64,000 nt of DNA from Paenibacillus sp. 1781tsa1 (GTDB lineage: Bacteria; Bacillota; Bacilli; Paenibacillales; Paenibacillaceae), in NCBI RefSeq assembly GCF_024159265.1, contig NZ_JAMYWY010000001.1, positions 3,658,001-3,722,000 on the forward strand, in the 5' to 3' direction. A model generated the notes under the pieces. It did no database searches. It was not told where the DNA came from and worked only from the letters and a program-made list of their open reading frames with translations. The translations under genes were made by a program, and so were the position numbers. Below, in pieces: positions 1 to 8,574 of the stretch (the stretch's first letter is position 1; each line of letters begins with the position of its first letter).

Positions 1-1911
1 TTCGTGAATGATAATCCGGCGGGTAAGGTGTTAAGAACAGATTTTGGTAAAGAGTTTTACGCATCGATGTCTTTCGCTAACATGCCTGATCATCGCACAG
101 TGATGATGGCGTGGATGACGAATTGGGACTATCCGTTCGCTTTCCCAACGTCCAATTGGAAAGGTGAACTAACCATTCCGAGAGAAGTATCATTGGTAAC
201 GACCGAAGATGGAATTCGGATGATGCAAAGTCCAATCAAAGAATTGGAATCATTACGTAAACCTTTGTATTCTGCTTCTAACAAGTCGGTGAGTCCTTCT
301 TCCGGGAATCTGTTAAAAGGTCTTATTTCCGGTGTTTACGAAATTGAAGCTGAAATTGAAATCCCTAAAGCTAGCACAGCGACCGAGTTTGGCTTTAACA
401 TTCGTGAGGGTGCAAATCAGAAGACGGTCGTGGGTTATAAGACAAGTGATAGTCATATGTTTGTGGACCGAACTGCATCCGGTGAAACGGATTTTTCAAG
501 CCTTTTCAGTAAGAAACATGAAGCACCTATGCACATGGAGAATAATCGGATTAAGATGCGTATTCTTGTGGATGAGTCTTCTGTTGAAGCCTTTGGTAAC
601 GACGGCAAAGTCGTCTTTTCAGATGTTATATTTCCGGACCCTGCTAGTAGAGCGATAAGCTTTTATGTAAAAGGCGGTAGTGTGAATGTTGTTTCCTTGA
701 AAGTGCATCAACTTCAATCTGTCTGGAACGAGGACATTCCTGCAAAAGCTCAGATAAAGATGGATACGAGGGTTCGGGAACTAGGTATTGGGGAGTCGAA
801 TACACTGCAGGCGATGGTTGAGTATGGACCAGGTCTAGGCGTTCAACCACTTAAGTGGAATTCTAGTAATAAAGAAGTAATAACCATAGACTTGGCAGAC
901 AACTCACACGCAGTTATTAAGGCGAAAAAAGAAGGGGAGTCCACAATCACCGTATCCACTCCGAATGGTAAAGCTTCCACTAGTGTGCTCGTTAAAGTCA
1001 TAGGTGGCGAGTTCCGAACAAACCTGAGTGGATGGACTAAAGATCTGTCTGCTGCTTCATGGCTAGTTAGTGAACATGGGATCCGTGGTAAATATTTTAG
1101 CGATGCGAATTATATTGCCAAAGAGAAGGCTGGGAATTTTACGTATGAAGCAGACATGATGCTCGATGAAACAGGAGGGGCAGGTTCTATTTTGTTCAGG
1201 GCTAGCGAGGATGGTCGAAGTGGTTACTATCTGAATCTAGACCCTAACATGAAGGCAATCCGTCTGTTCTATAAAATCAATGGAGGATTTGAAGAACGGC
1301 AGGTTCTTGCAAAAGTACCCACTTTCATTCAACCAGGTCAAACGTATAAGGTGAAAATAGAAGCGAATGGTCCGCATATTATCGTGCACGTGGACAGTCA
1401 AAAAGTCATAGATATCATGGATGGTACTTTTGCAGAAGGCCACTTTGGACTCCATGTATTTGGCGGCTCCGCATCTTATCAGAACGTCAATGTGAGCAAC
1501 GATGAACCTGCAAACCTCATTAAGTCCAGCCTTGTAAATGCCGCAACACAGAAATCCATTTATACAGTGAACCTTGTCAATGGGGAGCGCATTGCCTTGC
1601 AAGATGCAAGTGCAGCTTCCGTCCAAAAGTGGGTATTTGTTCCGACAGGAGACGAAGCAGGTTCGTATTCGATTCGTACTACAGCCGGTCAGACGCTTGA
1701 TCTGGATATAGGGCAGAACAAACTTCAGCTATATCATTACTTAGGGTACAATAACCAGCGTTGGGTCCTTCACGAGAACAAAGACGGATCAGTTCATATC
1801 ACCTCGGTTCATCATCAAAAAGCATTAGAAGTATCGGAAGATGGGACCGAACTCTTGCTAAGTGAACTGAATCCATCTCTTGATCGACAAAAATGGATAT
1901 TAGCGAAATAA
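1..1911 (+). CDS. GH32 fructanase (levanase/inulinase type), 3' part, multidomain
   Basis: The frame is open from base 1, so the 5' end lies outside the window; 636 codons are visible. The first part carries the last blade of the GH32 beta-propeller (MAWMTNWDYPF, PTSNWKGELTIPRE) and the GH32 C-terminal beta-sandwich (VDESSVEAFGNDG, about residues 180-240). It is followed by a bacterial Ig-like domain (about 250-335), a laminin-G/3-keto-disaccharide-hydrolase-like jelly roll (about 340-500) and a C-terminal ricin-type lectin domain with QRW and QKW repeats (about 510-635). Family knowledge: GH32 enzymes hydrolyse beta-fructosides (levan, inulin, sucrose). The accessory domains suggest a secreted polymer-degrading enzyme, but signal peptide and catalytic Asp/Glu are off-window. 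A hairpin terminator follows. Exact substrate is unknown. Confidence 0.88.
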   Translation, partial: FVNDNPAGKVLRTDFGKEFYASMSFANMPDHRTVMMAWMTNWDYPFAFPTSNWKGELTIPREVSLVTTEDGIRMMQSPIKELESLRKPLYSASNKSVSPSSGNLLKGLISGVYEIEAEIEIPKASTATEFGFNIREGANQKTVVGYKTSDSHMFVDRTASGETDFSSLFSKKHEAPMHMENNRIKMRILVDESSVEAFGNDGKVVFSDVIFPDPASRAISFYVKGGSVNVVSLKVHQLQSVWNEDIPAKAQIKMDTRVRELGIGESNTLQAMVEYGPGLGVQPLKWNSSNKEVITIDLADNSHAVIKAKKEGESTITVSTPNGKASTSVLVKVIGGEFRTNLSGWTKDLSAASWLVSEHGIRGKYFSDANYIAKEKAGNFTYEADMMLDETGGAGSILFRASEDGRSGYYLNLDPNMKAIRLFYKINGGFEERQVLAKVPTFIQPGQTYKVKIEANGPHIIVHVDSQKVIDIMDGTFAEGHFGLHVFGGSASYQNVNVSNDEPANLIKSSLVNAATQKSIYTVNLVNGERIALQDASAASVQKWVFVPTGDEAGSYSIRTTAGQTLDLDIGQNKLQLYHYLGYNNQRWVLHENKDGSVHITSVHHQKALEVSEDGTELLLSELNPSLDRQKWILAK

Positions 1912-2004
1912 TAAAAATTATTAAAATTGTTTTCTCTTTCGCTTTATAGCATCAATGGCTTTATTTAAGAGAAGTATTCTATCACATGATCTATAGCCAA
2001 CGAT

Positions 2005-2030
2005 AGCCGCCTTTATGAGCGGCTTTTTTT
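2005..2030 (+). terminator. Rho-independent terminator after GH32 gene
   Basis: Six-base stem AGCCGC/GCGGCT with an 8-nt loop, followed by seven T. It lies about 95 nt after the GH32 stop codon. The rest of 1912-2220 is AT-rich and shows no other gene. Confidence 0.75.
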
Positions 2031-2220
2031 CGTTAACTTTATGTAGTAAAACATCTCAATACACTAAATCAAAAGAAGAACGTTAGAATATTTAAAAATG
2101 GAATCGGTTAGATTAGAACCTAAGTCATTCTTATGTATATTTACCAAGGCAATTGATGAGATTAAGCAATCCCTTAACGAACAGTTACAAAAAATCTATA
2201 CCAGAAATAGGAGAGTAGCA

Positions 2221-3390
2221 ATGAATAAACCTATTGAAACGATAACACACCCTCCGTTCAACCCAATTCACGACAAGCTCTATAATCCATTTGAGTTACT
2301 TGGACACTTTAATCCAGAGAATCCTTCAAGTCTGCCGGTAACTCCAGATTTTCAGTGCTTTTTATATTTCCATCAACAAGGAGGTACTACCGTTAAAGAT
2401 CCCTATGCGGCAATGATGGAAGCTTTACACGACACATCCGTTGTCCGTGAGATGAATTCATTTTTGGCAAACGAGATGCAGGAAGGGCGCCGTCCTGTCG
2501 CAATTATGGGTGGACATAAAGAGCCACGTGGCAGTGATGCATACCAAAAGGTTGCACGAATTGCCAAGATGCTTTCTGAATCTGGTTTCATTGTCGTAAG
2601 TGGTGGCGGGCCAGGTTGTATGGAAGCTACACACCTTGGGGCTCTTTTTGCGGGACGATCCGATGAATCACTTTCTTCTGCAATCAATAAATTAGCCAAA
2701 AAACCATACGATGAATTCCCGAAAAACATGAAAGATATCATCAGTAAAGATGGGAAAAGTATCAACGAAGAATTGTTAACTAAACTGCACGGATGGATGC
2801 TACCCGCTTGGGAAATTGCTAATGAATTAAAGAATCAGCTCACTCCAATGAATCGAAGTTTGGCTGTTCCAACGTGGCATTACGGGCATGAACCATTTAC
2901 TCCGTTTGCCACCCATGTCGCAAAATACTTTCTCAATAGCATAAGGGAAGATGTTCTCGTAACACTTGCTTCCTGCGGTATCGTATTCTCAGAGGGGAGG
3001 GGAGGAACGATACAAGAAATATTCCAGGATGCTGCCCAAGTTTATTACCGTGACACAGATAATGGTGAAAACAAAGCTCCTATTGCATCAATGCTTTTTC
3101 TTGATAGCAAGTTTTGGTCAATTCCAGATACTCCGGATGGTGAGCTTCACATGCCTGTTTTGGATTTGCTGTATCAACTCTTTGTGGTTACAGAGAATAT
3201 GAAGGAAGAAGAATTTAAACGTTATATCCGGTTGGTTGATGATGCTGACGAAGTAGTCGAAATCATTATTGAGAATGCACCGTCTGCGAGCGAAGTTGTG
3301 CACAAACTAACCAGGTTTGGCATCAACAATATCGATACAGAACTAATGGCCTTAAAGATCGAGACTCTTGTTAGTCAGAGGAGGAAATGA
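2221..3390 (+). CDS. LOG-family Rossmann nucleotide-binding protein
   Basis: A 389-residue protein. The start was placed at 2221 because AGGAGAG lies a few bases before this ATG; the frame is open further upstream (from 2098) but without a ribosome site or family similarity. It has the Rossmann motif GGGPGCMEA (residues 128-136) and SEGRGGTIQE (257-266). The latter corresponds to the PGGxGTxxE signature of the LOG/'lysine decarboxylase-like' family, here in the variant form GRGGTxxE. Known LOG proteins are nucleoside-5'-monophosphate phosphoribohydrolases (cytokinin-type or purine nucleotide turnover). This protein is much longer than the roughly 190-residue classical LOG, with an added N-terminal segment and an insertion around 140-240, so the actual substrate is open. 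It seems monocistronic. Confidence 0.75.
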   Translation: MNKPIETITHPPFNPIHDKLYNPFELLGHFNPENPSSLPVTPDFQCFLYFHQQGGTTVKDPYAAMMEALHDTSVVREMNSFLANEMQEGRRPVAIMGGHKEPRGSDAYQKVARIAKMLSESGFIVVSGGGPGCMEATHLGALFAGRSDESLSSAINKLAKKPYDEFPKNMKDIISKDGKSINEELLTKLHGWMLPAWEIANELKNQLTPMNRSLAVPTWHYGHEPFTPFATHVAKYFLNSIREDVLVTLASCGIVFSEGRGGTIQEIFQDAAQVYYRDTDNGENKAPIASMLFLDSKFWSIPDTPDGELHMPVLDLLYQLFVVTENMKEEEFKRYIRLVDDADEVVEIIIENAPSASEVVHKLTRFGINNIDTELMALKIETLVSQRRK

Positions 3391-3405
3391 TGTTACTGTA
3401 TGGGG

Positions 3406-3498
3406 AAAATAAAGTATAAGACCGAAGTTGTCGATTTGACGCGGTTTGCCGTTTTGAAAATCGCTTCCGATCGCTTACCGAGTCTAACACTTTATTTT
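3406..3498. repeat. Inverted-repeat-bounded element downstream of LOG gene
   Basis: A perfect 10-base inverted repeat (3406-3415 with 3489-3498), extending to about 17 bases with two mismatches, encloses about 73 nt. The unit starts 15 nt after the LOG stop codon. It could be a small MITE/REP-like element or a long structured terminator; the right arm ends in a T-rich run. Confidence 0.35.
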
Positions 3499-3519
3499 TC
3501 ATGAATTAGACTATTAAAA

Positions 3520-3561
3520 ATAGTGGATATGATGTTCAATTTATGAGCATATATCCACTAT
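3520..3561. repeat. 11-bp inverted repeat (possible hairpin)
   Basis: Bases 3520-3530 pair perfectly with 3551-3561 around a 20-nt loop. There is no T-run, so it is not a standard terminator. It lies in the AT-rich gap before the AraC-like pseudogene. Confidence 0.35.
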
Positions 3562-3639
3562 ATTTATATATGATAGATTCATTATTTAGACATCGAAGTT
3601 ACTGTTACAATGTATATAATGTAAGGATTAAATGCAACA

Positions 3640-4334
3640 TATGACTCTATTAAAAGACCAGAAGAGCTTCCCGATGATATGTCGCCTTACCATTTTCACA
3701 GGATCTTCCTATCAGTTACGCGTTCCTCTGTCTCAGAGTACATACGCAAGCGGAGATTGACGCACGCAGCTACGATTTATTTCATACCAACCAAAGGATC
3801 ATAGATATTGCCATCCAGTACCGATTCGAGTCCCAGGAATCATTCACCCGAGCCTTTCGGAAAATGTTCTCCATCTCGCCAGGACAATTTCGCAAGCAAA
3901 GGGATATGAAGGACACGTTGTTCCGGGCCATGGAGAAGCTTCCTTTGGATGAAGTGGGGCTGCAACATTTGCATAAGGGCTTTTCCCTCGTGCCAGCCTT
4001 TGTCTACCTGGACAATCTGCATTTGGTCGGCATGTCGTTACCGGGTGTCAATTCGGATGAGGTCGGAATGTTATGGCGGAGCTTTAGGCAGCGTATGTTT
4101 GAAATTAAGCGAAAGCCGGAAACGGAAGACATTTTTTATGCGGTTTTTACTCATAAGGGGACATTAGCGAGACTCAACGATACGTTCCAATACATTTACG
4201 AAACGTGGTTACCCCAGTCAGGTAGCGTTCGTACGAATGCCCCAGAGTTCGCGCGTTACGACCAACGATATCTAGGACCAACAAACGAGGATTCGGTATT
4301 GGACATATATATTCCCGTTAGCTCGCCATCTTAG
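3640..4334 (+). pseudogene. AraC-type regulator with GyrI-like effector domain, frameshifted and 5'-truncated
   Basis: The first readable part has an AraC helix-turn-helix end (MSPYHFHRIF, from 3679) that runs into a stop. The continuation (YDLFHTNQRIIDIAIQYRFES, split between frames; then SFTRAFRKMF) is found one frame over. The switch falls at 3770-3771, where GCTAC appears in place of an expected GCTTAC, so a single T has been lost. Downstream is a GyrI-like small-molecule-binding domain (VFTHKGTL, YETWLPQSG, YDQRYLGP, LDIYIPV). The protein also lacks the normal first helix of AraC and seems shortened before VFTHKG. It is therefore a decayed multidrug- or effector-responsive regulator rather than a working gene. 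A restart at 3864 would lack a complete DNA-binding domain. Confidence 0.75.
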
Positions 4335-4367
4335 TAACGTATCTCTGAAGGAGAGGAAGAAATCAAG

Positions 4368-4553
4368 ATGAACAAAAAAGCAGAAAGTAATGAAGGATAC
4401 GCTTTTTTGAGCTGGGCCATAATCCTTCTAATTACAACAGGGTTACTATTGATGCTACGTGCAATTCGATCACCTGTACTATATATGGGATCCAACGTAA
4501 TCATCGAGAGAATATGGACTGCCATCGAAAAGCGACTGCTGATGTCAAAATAA
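4368..4553 (+). pseudogene. Chimeric reading frame: orphan gene start joined to reversed Rrf2 fragment
   Basis: A good ribosome site (GGAGAGGAAG) precedes an ATG at 4368, and the first ten or so codons look like a normal start. From about 4400 the DNA becomes the reverse complement of the 5' end of the Rrf2 gene found intact near 10 kb. The predicted 'membrane-like' peptide after residue 11 is therefore an antisense reading of a regulator and not a real membrane protein. The most likely history is insertion or recombination that cut off the original gene. No function is proposed. Confidence 0.55.
4400..4545 (-). pseudogene. Partial copy of Rrf2-family regulator (N-terminal part only)
   Basis: Read on the minus strand, this gives about 45 residues starting MAVHILSM and continuing YSTGDRIARSIN, which matches the N-terminal half of the Rrf2 gene at 9643-10077. 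By eye the DNA is roughly 90% identical. Most differences are silent, with only a few conservative residue changes (for example S to T and L to I). This suggests that the copy comes from a diverged functional paralogue or relative and not from a recent local duplication. The wing, effector region and start codon context are missing. It is a DNA-binding-domain remnant. Confidence 0.75.
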
Positions 4554-4622
4554 ATTACTATTTAGAGAGTGGTAAGCAGTATAGAGTAGTGGTTGAGACT
4601 ATGAGTAGCATCGAAGAGCAAC

Positions 4623-4657
4623 GCGAAGACCCAATGATGAGCTCATTGGGTCTTCGC
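4623..4657. repeat. Perfect 15-bp inverted repeat with 5-nt loop
   Basis: Bases 4623-4637 are exactly complementary to 4643-4657 (arm GCGAAGACCCAATGA). Neither side has a T-run, so a classical terminator is unlikely. It sits between the Rrf2 fragment and the GntR gene, in sequence with no convincing gene. Confidence 0.6.
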
Positions 4658-4786
4658 AAGTTTGAGAAAAACTTGAATCGTGCTGCCTGCGCTCATTCGA
4701 AGCAGCAAAATGAAATAATAATTGTTTCTCACTCCTGTATGCGATATATTGCATATAAGAATAAATTGTAATGAGGATGAAAAACA

Positions 4787-5452
4787 ATGCCAATTCCCAA
4801 AGATTTTGCCCTACCAGTCCGTATGTCCGCAAAAGAAAGAGCATTTTCTCAAATTCAGCGATGGATTATTGATGGAACACTGCAACCAGGTGAAAAGCTT
4901 ATGGATGCAGAATTGGCTGAATCGCTTGGAGTCAGCCGGACACCGATTCGGGAGGCATTTCAGTTACTCGAAGTTCAAGGCCTCGTGTCTATGCATCCAG
5001 GAAAAGAAACAAGAGTAACGAATATTGAGAAAAACGATATTTTTAAGATGTATTCAACCATGGCTGCTCTTCAGGCCTTAGCTGCTGAAATCACTGCCCA
5101 AATTATTGTTCCAGAACAAATCGAGGAACTAAGATCCATAAATTTGGAATTTGCTAGTTCCATTAAAAATGGACAAGTTTATCAGGCTATGGAGGTGGAT
5201 GAGCAATTTCATAATTATATTGTGGAGCTCTCAGATAATCCTTATGTGGCCACATTTAATGCATCTCTCCAGATTCACATTAGACGATTTAAATATGTGT
5301 TTTTAAAACAACCGATTACAGCTACGCTAGCTTCAGTCGAAGAGCATGATTTGATTATTAAAGCATTTGAAGGAAAAAATAGTGAGGATGCTCACGTACT
5401 AATGAAACAAAATTTTATTCGACCGATGCAGGAACTGAACGAAATACTTTGA
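4787..5452 (+). CDS. GntR-family regulator, FadR/FCD type
   Basis: A 221-residue transcription factor. The winged helix-turn-helix occupies about residues 15-80 (DAELAESLGVSRTPIREAFQLLEVQGLV). The remainder is an all-helical FCD ligand-binding domain (about 90-215) with the D...H and H residues (DEQFHNYIVE, EEHDLIIKAFE) typical of metal- and carboxylate-binding members. GAGGATG precedes the ATG. The gene ends 17 nt before ilvD, and the two are very likely one transcript. FCD regulators usually sense small organic or sugar acids and repress the adjacent metabolic gene, so this protein probably controls the dehydratase. A near-palindrome TGCGATATATTGCA at 4740-4753 is a possible operator. Confidence 0.88.
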   Translation: MPIPKDFALPVRMSAKERAFSQIQRWIIDGTLQPGEKLMDAELAESLGVSRTPIREAFQLLEVQGLVSMHPGKETRVTNIEKNDIFKMYSTMAALQALAAEITAQIIVPEQIEELRSINLEFASSIKNGQVYQAMEVDEQFHNYIVELSDNPYVATFNASLQIHIRRFKYVFLKQPITATLASVEEHDLIIKAFEGKNSEDAHVLMKQNFIRPMQELNEIL

Positions 5453-5469
5453 AATGAGGGAAGAAACAC

Positions 5470-7161
5470 ATGGACAATAAAAAAGATCTTCGTATTCGAA
5501 GCAAGGTAATTAGTGAAGGTGCTAACCGTGTACCGAACAGAGCGATGCTGCGTGCAGTTGGTTTTCAAGATGAGGATTTTAAAAAGCCAATGATCGGAAT
5601 AGCGAGTACGTGGAGTGAGGTAACACCGTGTAATATGCACATCAATGATTTAGCGGTACAAGCTAAGCAGGGCGCACGCGATAACGGCGGTGCTCCACTG
5701 ATTTTTAATACGATTACCGTTTCGGATGGAATCTCGATGGGGCACGGCGGGATGTTGTTCTCACTACCAAGTCGGGAAGCTATCGCTGATTCGATTGAAA
5801 TTGTGACCGGAGCCGAGCGTTTTGACGGTGTTGTTGCGATCGGTGGTTGTGACAAGAATACGCCTGCATGTCTGATGGCTATTGGACGCATGAATATTCC
5901 TTCCGTTTATGTATATGGGGGAACCATTCAACCAGGTAATCTCGACGGCAAAAAAGTGGATATCGTTTCCGCATTTGAAGCCGTTGGTCAATATCAAGAT
6001 GGCAAGATAACAGATGAACAGTTGCATAAGGTCGAATGCAGTGTTTGCCCAGGTCCAGGCGCTTGCGGAGGCATGTATACCGCGAATACGATGGCAGCCG
6101 CTGCGGAAGCCATGGGGATGTGTTTACCTGGTTCTTCTTCGACATCAGCGATTTCAGCGGATAAAGCAAAGGAATGCGAAGCAGCCGGTAAACAGGTCAT
6201 CTCACTGCTTGAACAGGAGATCTATCCAAGAGATATTATGACGAAGAAAGCATTTGAAAATGCGATCACTGTTGTTATGGCTCTGGGGGGATCAACTAAC
6301 GCATTTCTCCATCTGCTAGCTATTGCTCACTCGGTAGAAGTCGATTTAACCTTGGATGATTTTGAGCGCATTCGCTTGCGTGTTCCTCATTTAGCGGATC
6401 TGAAGCCGAGTGGTCAATATGTGATGCAGGATTTGAACGATATCGGTGGCGTTTCAGGGGTAATGAAGCTGTTGCTTGCTGAGGGATTACTTCATGGGGA
6501 TTGCCTCACGGTAACCGGTAAAACGTTGGCGGAGAATTTAGCGGAAGCTGCTCCACTTCCGAATGATCAAGAGATTATACGTCCACTCGATAATCCGCTG
6601 AAGCCAGATGGACCATTAGTTGTACTTCGCGGAAACCTCGCTCCTGAAGGCGCTGTTGCCAAAATGTCAGGTATGAAGATACAACAGTTCTCTGGCCCGA
6701 CTAAGGTGTATGATAGCGAAGATGAGGCGACAGTAGCGATTATGAATGATGAAATTAAAGAAGGCGACGTCGTGGTCATACGTTACTGTGGTCCGAAGGG
6801 TGGACCAGGTATGCCGGAGATGCTTTCCGTTACAGCACTCATCGTAGGCAAAGGACTCGGCGGGAAAGTTGCTCTCATCACCGATGGTCGATTCTCGGGT
6901 GGTTCGCATGGATTTGTAGTCGGCCATGTATCACCTGAAGCACAAGTAGGTGGACCGATCGCTTTGCTCCAAAATGGGGATATGATCACCATTAACAGTG
7001 ACATCCAGGAGATGAAGGTTGAGGTATCAGAAGAAGAGTTAGCCGCTCGAGCGAAAGCGTGGGTACAACCTCCGCTGAAAGTAAAATCAGGTGTACTCGG
7101 CAAATATGCCAAATTAGTTTCCTCTGCTTCCAAAGGTGCAGTAACAGATCTAATGGAATAA
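5470..7161 (+). CDS. ilvD: Dihydroxy-acid dehydratase (IlvD/Edd family)
   Basis: A 563-residue protein of normal length for IlvD. It catalyses dehydration of 2,3-dihydroxy-3-methyl(iso)valerate in valine/isoleucine synthesis. Iron-sulfur cluster cysteines are visible at C54 (VTPCNMH), C127 ([10 protein letters not shown], with the carbamylated-lysine position K129) and C199 ([16 protein letters not shown]). The catalytic serine motif [11 protein letters not shown] is near the C terminus. The start follows GAGGGA. It is isolated from other branched-chain genes and preceded by an FCD-type GntR regulator. That arrangement is also seen with sugar-acid dehydratases of the same family, so an aldonate substrate cannot be excluded, although the sequence reads like true IlvD. 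Confidence 0.88.
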   Translation: MDNKKDLRIRSKVISEGANRVPNRAMLRAVGFQDEDFKKPMIGIASTWSEVTPCNMHINDLAVQAKQGARDNGGAPLIFNTITVSDGISMGHGGMLFSLPSREAIADSIEIVTGAERFDGVVAIGGCDKNTPACLMAIGRMNIPSVYVYGGTIQPGNLDGKKVDIVSAFEAVGQYQDGKITDEQLHKVECSVCPGPGACGGMYTANTMAAAAEAMGMCLPGSSSTSAISADKAKECEAAGKQVISLLEQEIYPRDIMTKKAFENAITVVMALGGSTNAFLHLLAIAHSVEVDLTLDDFERIRLRVPHLADLKPSGQYVMQDLNDIGGVSGVMKLLLAEGLLHGDCLTVTGKTLAENLAEAAPLPNDQEIIRPLDNPLKPDGPLVVLRGNLAPEGAVAKMSGMKIQQFSGPTKVYDSEDEATVAIMNDEIKEGDVVVIRYCGPKGGPGMPEMLSVTALIVGKGLGGKVALITDGRFSGGSHGFVVGHVSPEAQVGGPIALLQNGDMITINSDIQEMKVEVSEEELAARAKAWVQPPLKVKSGVLGKYAKLVSSASKGAVTDLME

Positions 7162-7315
7162 ACAAGTAAATATTGATGCTGCATAAAAAATAGGACGGTA
7201 GAAGCTGCTACAACGGATGCATGAAGCACGTGAAACAAAAAAATGCCAGCTTTAGAGATTAAGAATGTCGCACCATAAGATGCTCCAACAGACGTATGTA
7301 AAAAGATTGAATTTT

Positions 7316-7351
7316 AAAACCCCGTTAATCAGAAAAGATTAGCGGGGTTTT
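7316..7351 (+). terminator. Rho-independent terminator downstream of ilvD
   Basis: A 15-base stem (7316-7330 with 7337-7351, one G-T pair) with loop AGAAAA ends in a T-run. It lies about 155 nt after the ilvD stop. The rest of 7162-7478 shows no supported gene; its right end holds the MarR control region. Confidence 0.75.
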
Positions 7352-7393
7352 GTTGTTGATAATCAGTATCATTCATGATATATTATTCACCAG

Positions 7394-7461
7394 TAAACAA
7401 AATAAAATAAATTATTTAAAAACAATTTATTATTAGAGGAATATTTTTGTTTACAAGTAAA
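7394..7461. promoter_or_regulatory. Candidate operator of the MarR regulator
   Basis: GTAAACAA (7394-7401) is the reverse complement of TTGTTTAC (7447-7454). The latter is part of the short palindrome TTTAC-AA-GTAAA (7450-7461) just before the ribosome site of the MarR gene. This fits autoregulation; no binding evidence is available. Confidence 0.35.
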
Positions 7462-7478
7462 TAAGGAGCGATCACAAG

Positions 7479-7976
7479 ATGACTTCAAAAGATCGAACAA
7501 AACAGTTGCTTCATGACCAATTTATCCGTTTCTTACATGTATATGAGAACCACAAGGATACAGAAATCGAGCATTTCCTAAGTATCGCCCAACGAGAAAG
7601 CATCGAGAAAATCCCTCAGCATTTGACCGCGGTTCATATGATAGATTGCATAGGCAAGCATGAGCCTATTAACAACACAGGTATTGCCGAAGCGATGAAT
7701 TTATCCAAAGCAAGCATCACCAAAATTGGCAACAAACTGCTGGAGGAAGGATTCGTCAAACGCACAAAAATGAATGACAACAAGAAGGAGAGTTATTTCC
7801 GGTTGTCACCGCAAGGCAAAAAGATCTTTGAACTGCATGAACGTCTGCATGTACATGAGGCTGAACGCTTCTATCGTACGCTCGACAAATATTCGGAAAC
7901 AGAGCTAAAAGTAATCCATCAATTTCTTCAAGACAGTAGCATCAATATTGAATCCAGATCGAACGAAGGAGAGTGA
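7479..7976 (+). CDS. MarR-family transcriptional regulator
   Basis: A 165-residue protein with the MarR winged helix: IAEAMNLSKASITKIGNKLLEEGFVKRTKMNDNKKE-type recognition helix and wing (about residues 65-105), flanked by long dimerisation helices. An AAGGAG-like site precedes the ATG. Its stop overlaps the region of the next gene, so it is cotranscribed with the two nitroreductase-like genes. In Bacillus, MarR-type repressors next to nitroreductases (for example the MhqR regulon) respond to quinones or electrophiles. A similar stress-responsive autorepressor role is inferred here. The long N-terminal segment (about 35 residues) is slightly unusual for MarR. Confidence 0.85.
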   Translation: MTSKDRTKQLLHDQFIRFLHVYENHKDTEIEHFLSIAQRESIEKIPQHLTAVHMIDCIGKHEPINNTGIAEAMNLSKASITKIGNKLLEEGFVKRTKMNDNKKESYFRLSPQGKKIFELHERLHVHEAERFYRTLDKYSETELKVIHQFLQDSSINIESRSNEGE

Positions 7977-7981
7977 AGCAT

Positions 7982-8557
7982 GTGAGTCTGGCGGAATTGA
8001 TCAGGGCGCGCAGAAGCATTCGTAAATGTAACTCTACGCCAGTGGACCAAGAGTTAGTTGTTGAATTGCTACGTAAGGCTAATCGGCTTCAGCCATTTGG
8101 TGAGACTCGCTCGTGGCGTGTGGTATATGCCGGGACTCCAGAAGCGCGCAAACGGTTGGTGGACTGCATGCTCGAACAGATGTCGCAGAGCAAGATTGGC
8201 AAACTAATTCCCGGGAAACTTCTGGATGTTTTCAAAAAGAGATTTACCGATATTCCTGCCCACGTCATTGTTATGTCGACTGTAGGACCGGATCGTCTCA
8301 CCAATGACCGCAATTATGCGGCTGCCTGCGGGATGATGCAGTGCTTCCAACTGATGGGTTGGGAACATGGGTTAGGAATGTTATGGGATACAGAGTCCAT
8401 GATCCAGCATGAAGGGTTTTTCAAAGGAATTGGCCTGCGTGAGGATGAAAGATTTGTTGGCATTCTTCATATAGGATATTTCGACAAAGCACCAAGAAGT
8501 CGGAAAAGAACACCAGCCGAGCAAAAGTGGACCGTATTACGAGGGCAGTCTACATAG
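7982..8557 (+). CDS. Nitroreductase-family flavoprotein
   Basis: About 191 residues. The GTG at 7982 was chosen because AAGGAG (7966-7971) lies 10 nt before it; the earlier GTG at 7973 overlaps that ribosome site. The N terminus has the family FMN-binding signature RARRSIRKC. The mid part (NYAAACGMMQCFQLMGWEHGLGMLWDT) is the helix and loop that carry flavin contacts in nitroreductases. Such FMN enzymes reduce nitroaromatics, quinones or related compounds with NAD(P)H. The gene overlaps the MarR operon end and is followed within 17 nt by a second, shorter relative, suggesting that the two proteins form a pair. Confidence 0.85.
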   Translation: MSLAELIRARRSIRKCNSTPVDQELVVELLRKANRLQPFGETRSWRVVYAGTPEARKRLVDCMLEQMSQSKIGKLIPGKLLDVFKKRFTDIPAHVIVMSTVGPDRLTNDRNYAAACGMMQCFQLMGWEHGLGMLWDTESMIQHEGFFKGIGLREDERFVGILHIGYFDKAPRSRKRTPAEQKWTVLRGQST

Positions 8558-8574
8558 AAGAGGAGGATGTAAAA

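Noticed and set aside
2098..2220. In-frame N-terminal extension of the LOG protein
   Set aside because: No ribosome binding site at the upstream ATG and no family similarity; AGGAGAG marks the start at 2221.
4590..4690. Insertion sequence end
   Set aside because: The perfect inverted repeat is suggestive, but no transposase remnant or target duplication could be identified.
4514..4771. 85-codon frame after the Rrf2 fragment
   Set aside because: It runs through the antisense Rrf2 remnant and the perfect hairpin, has no ribosome site and resembles nothing.
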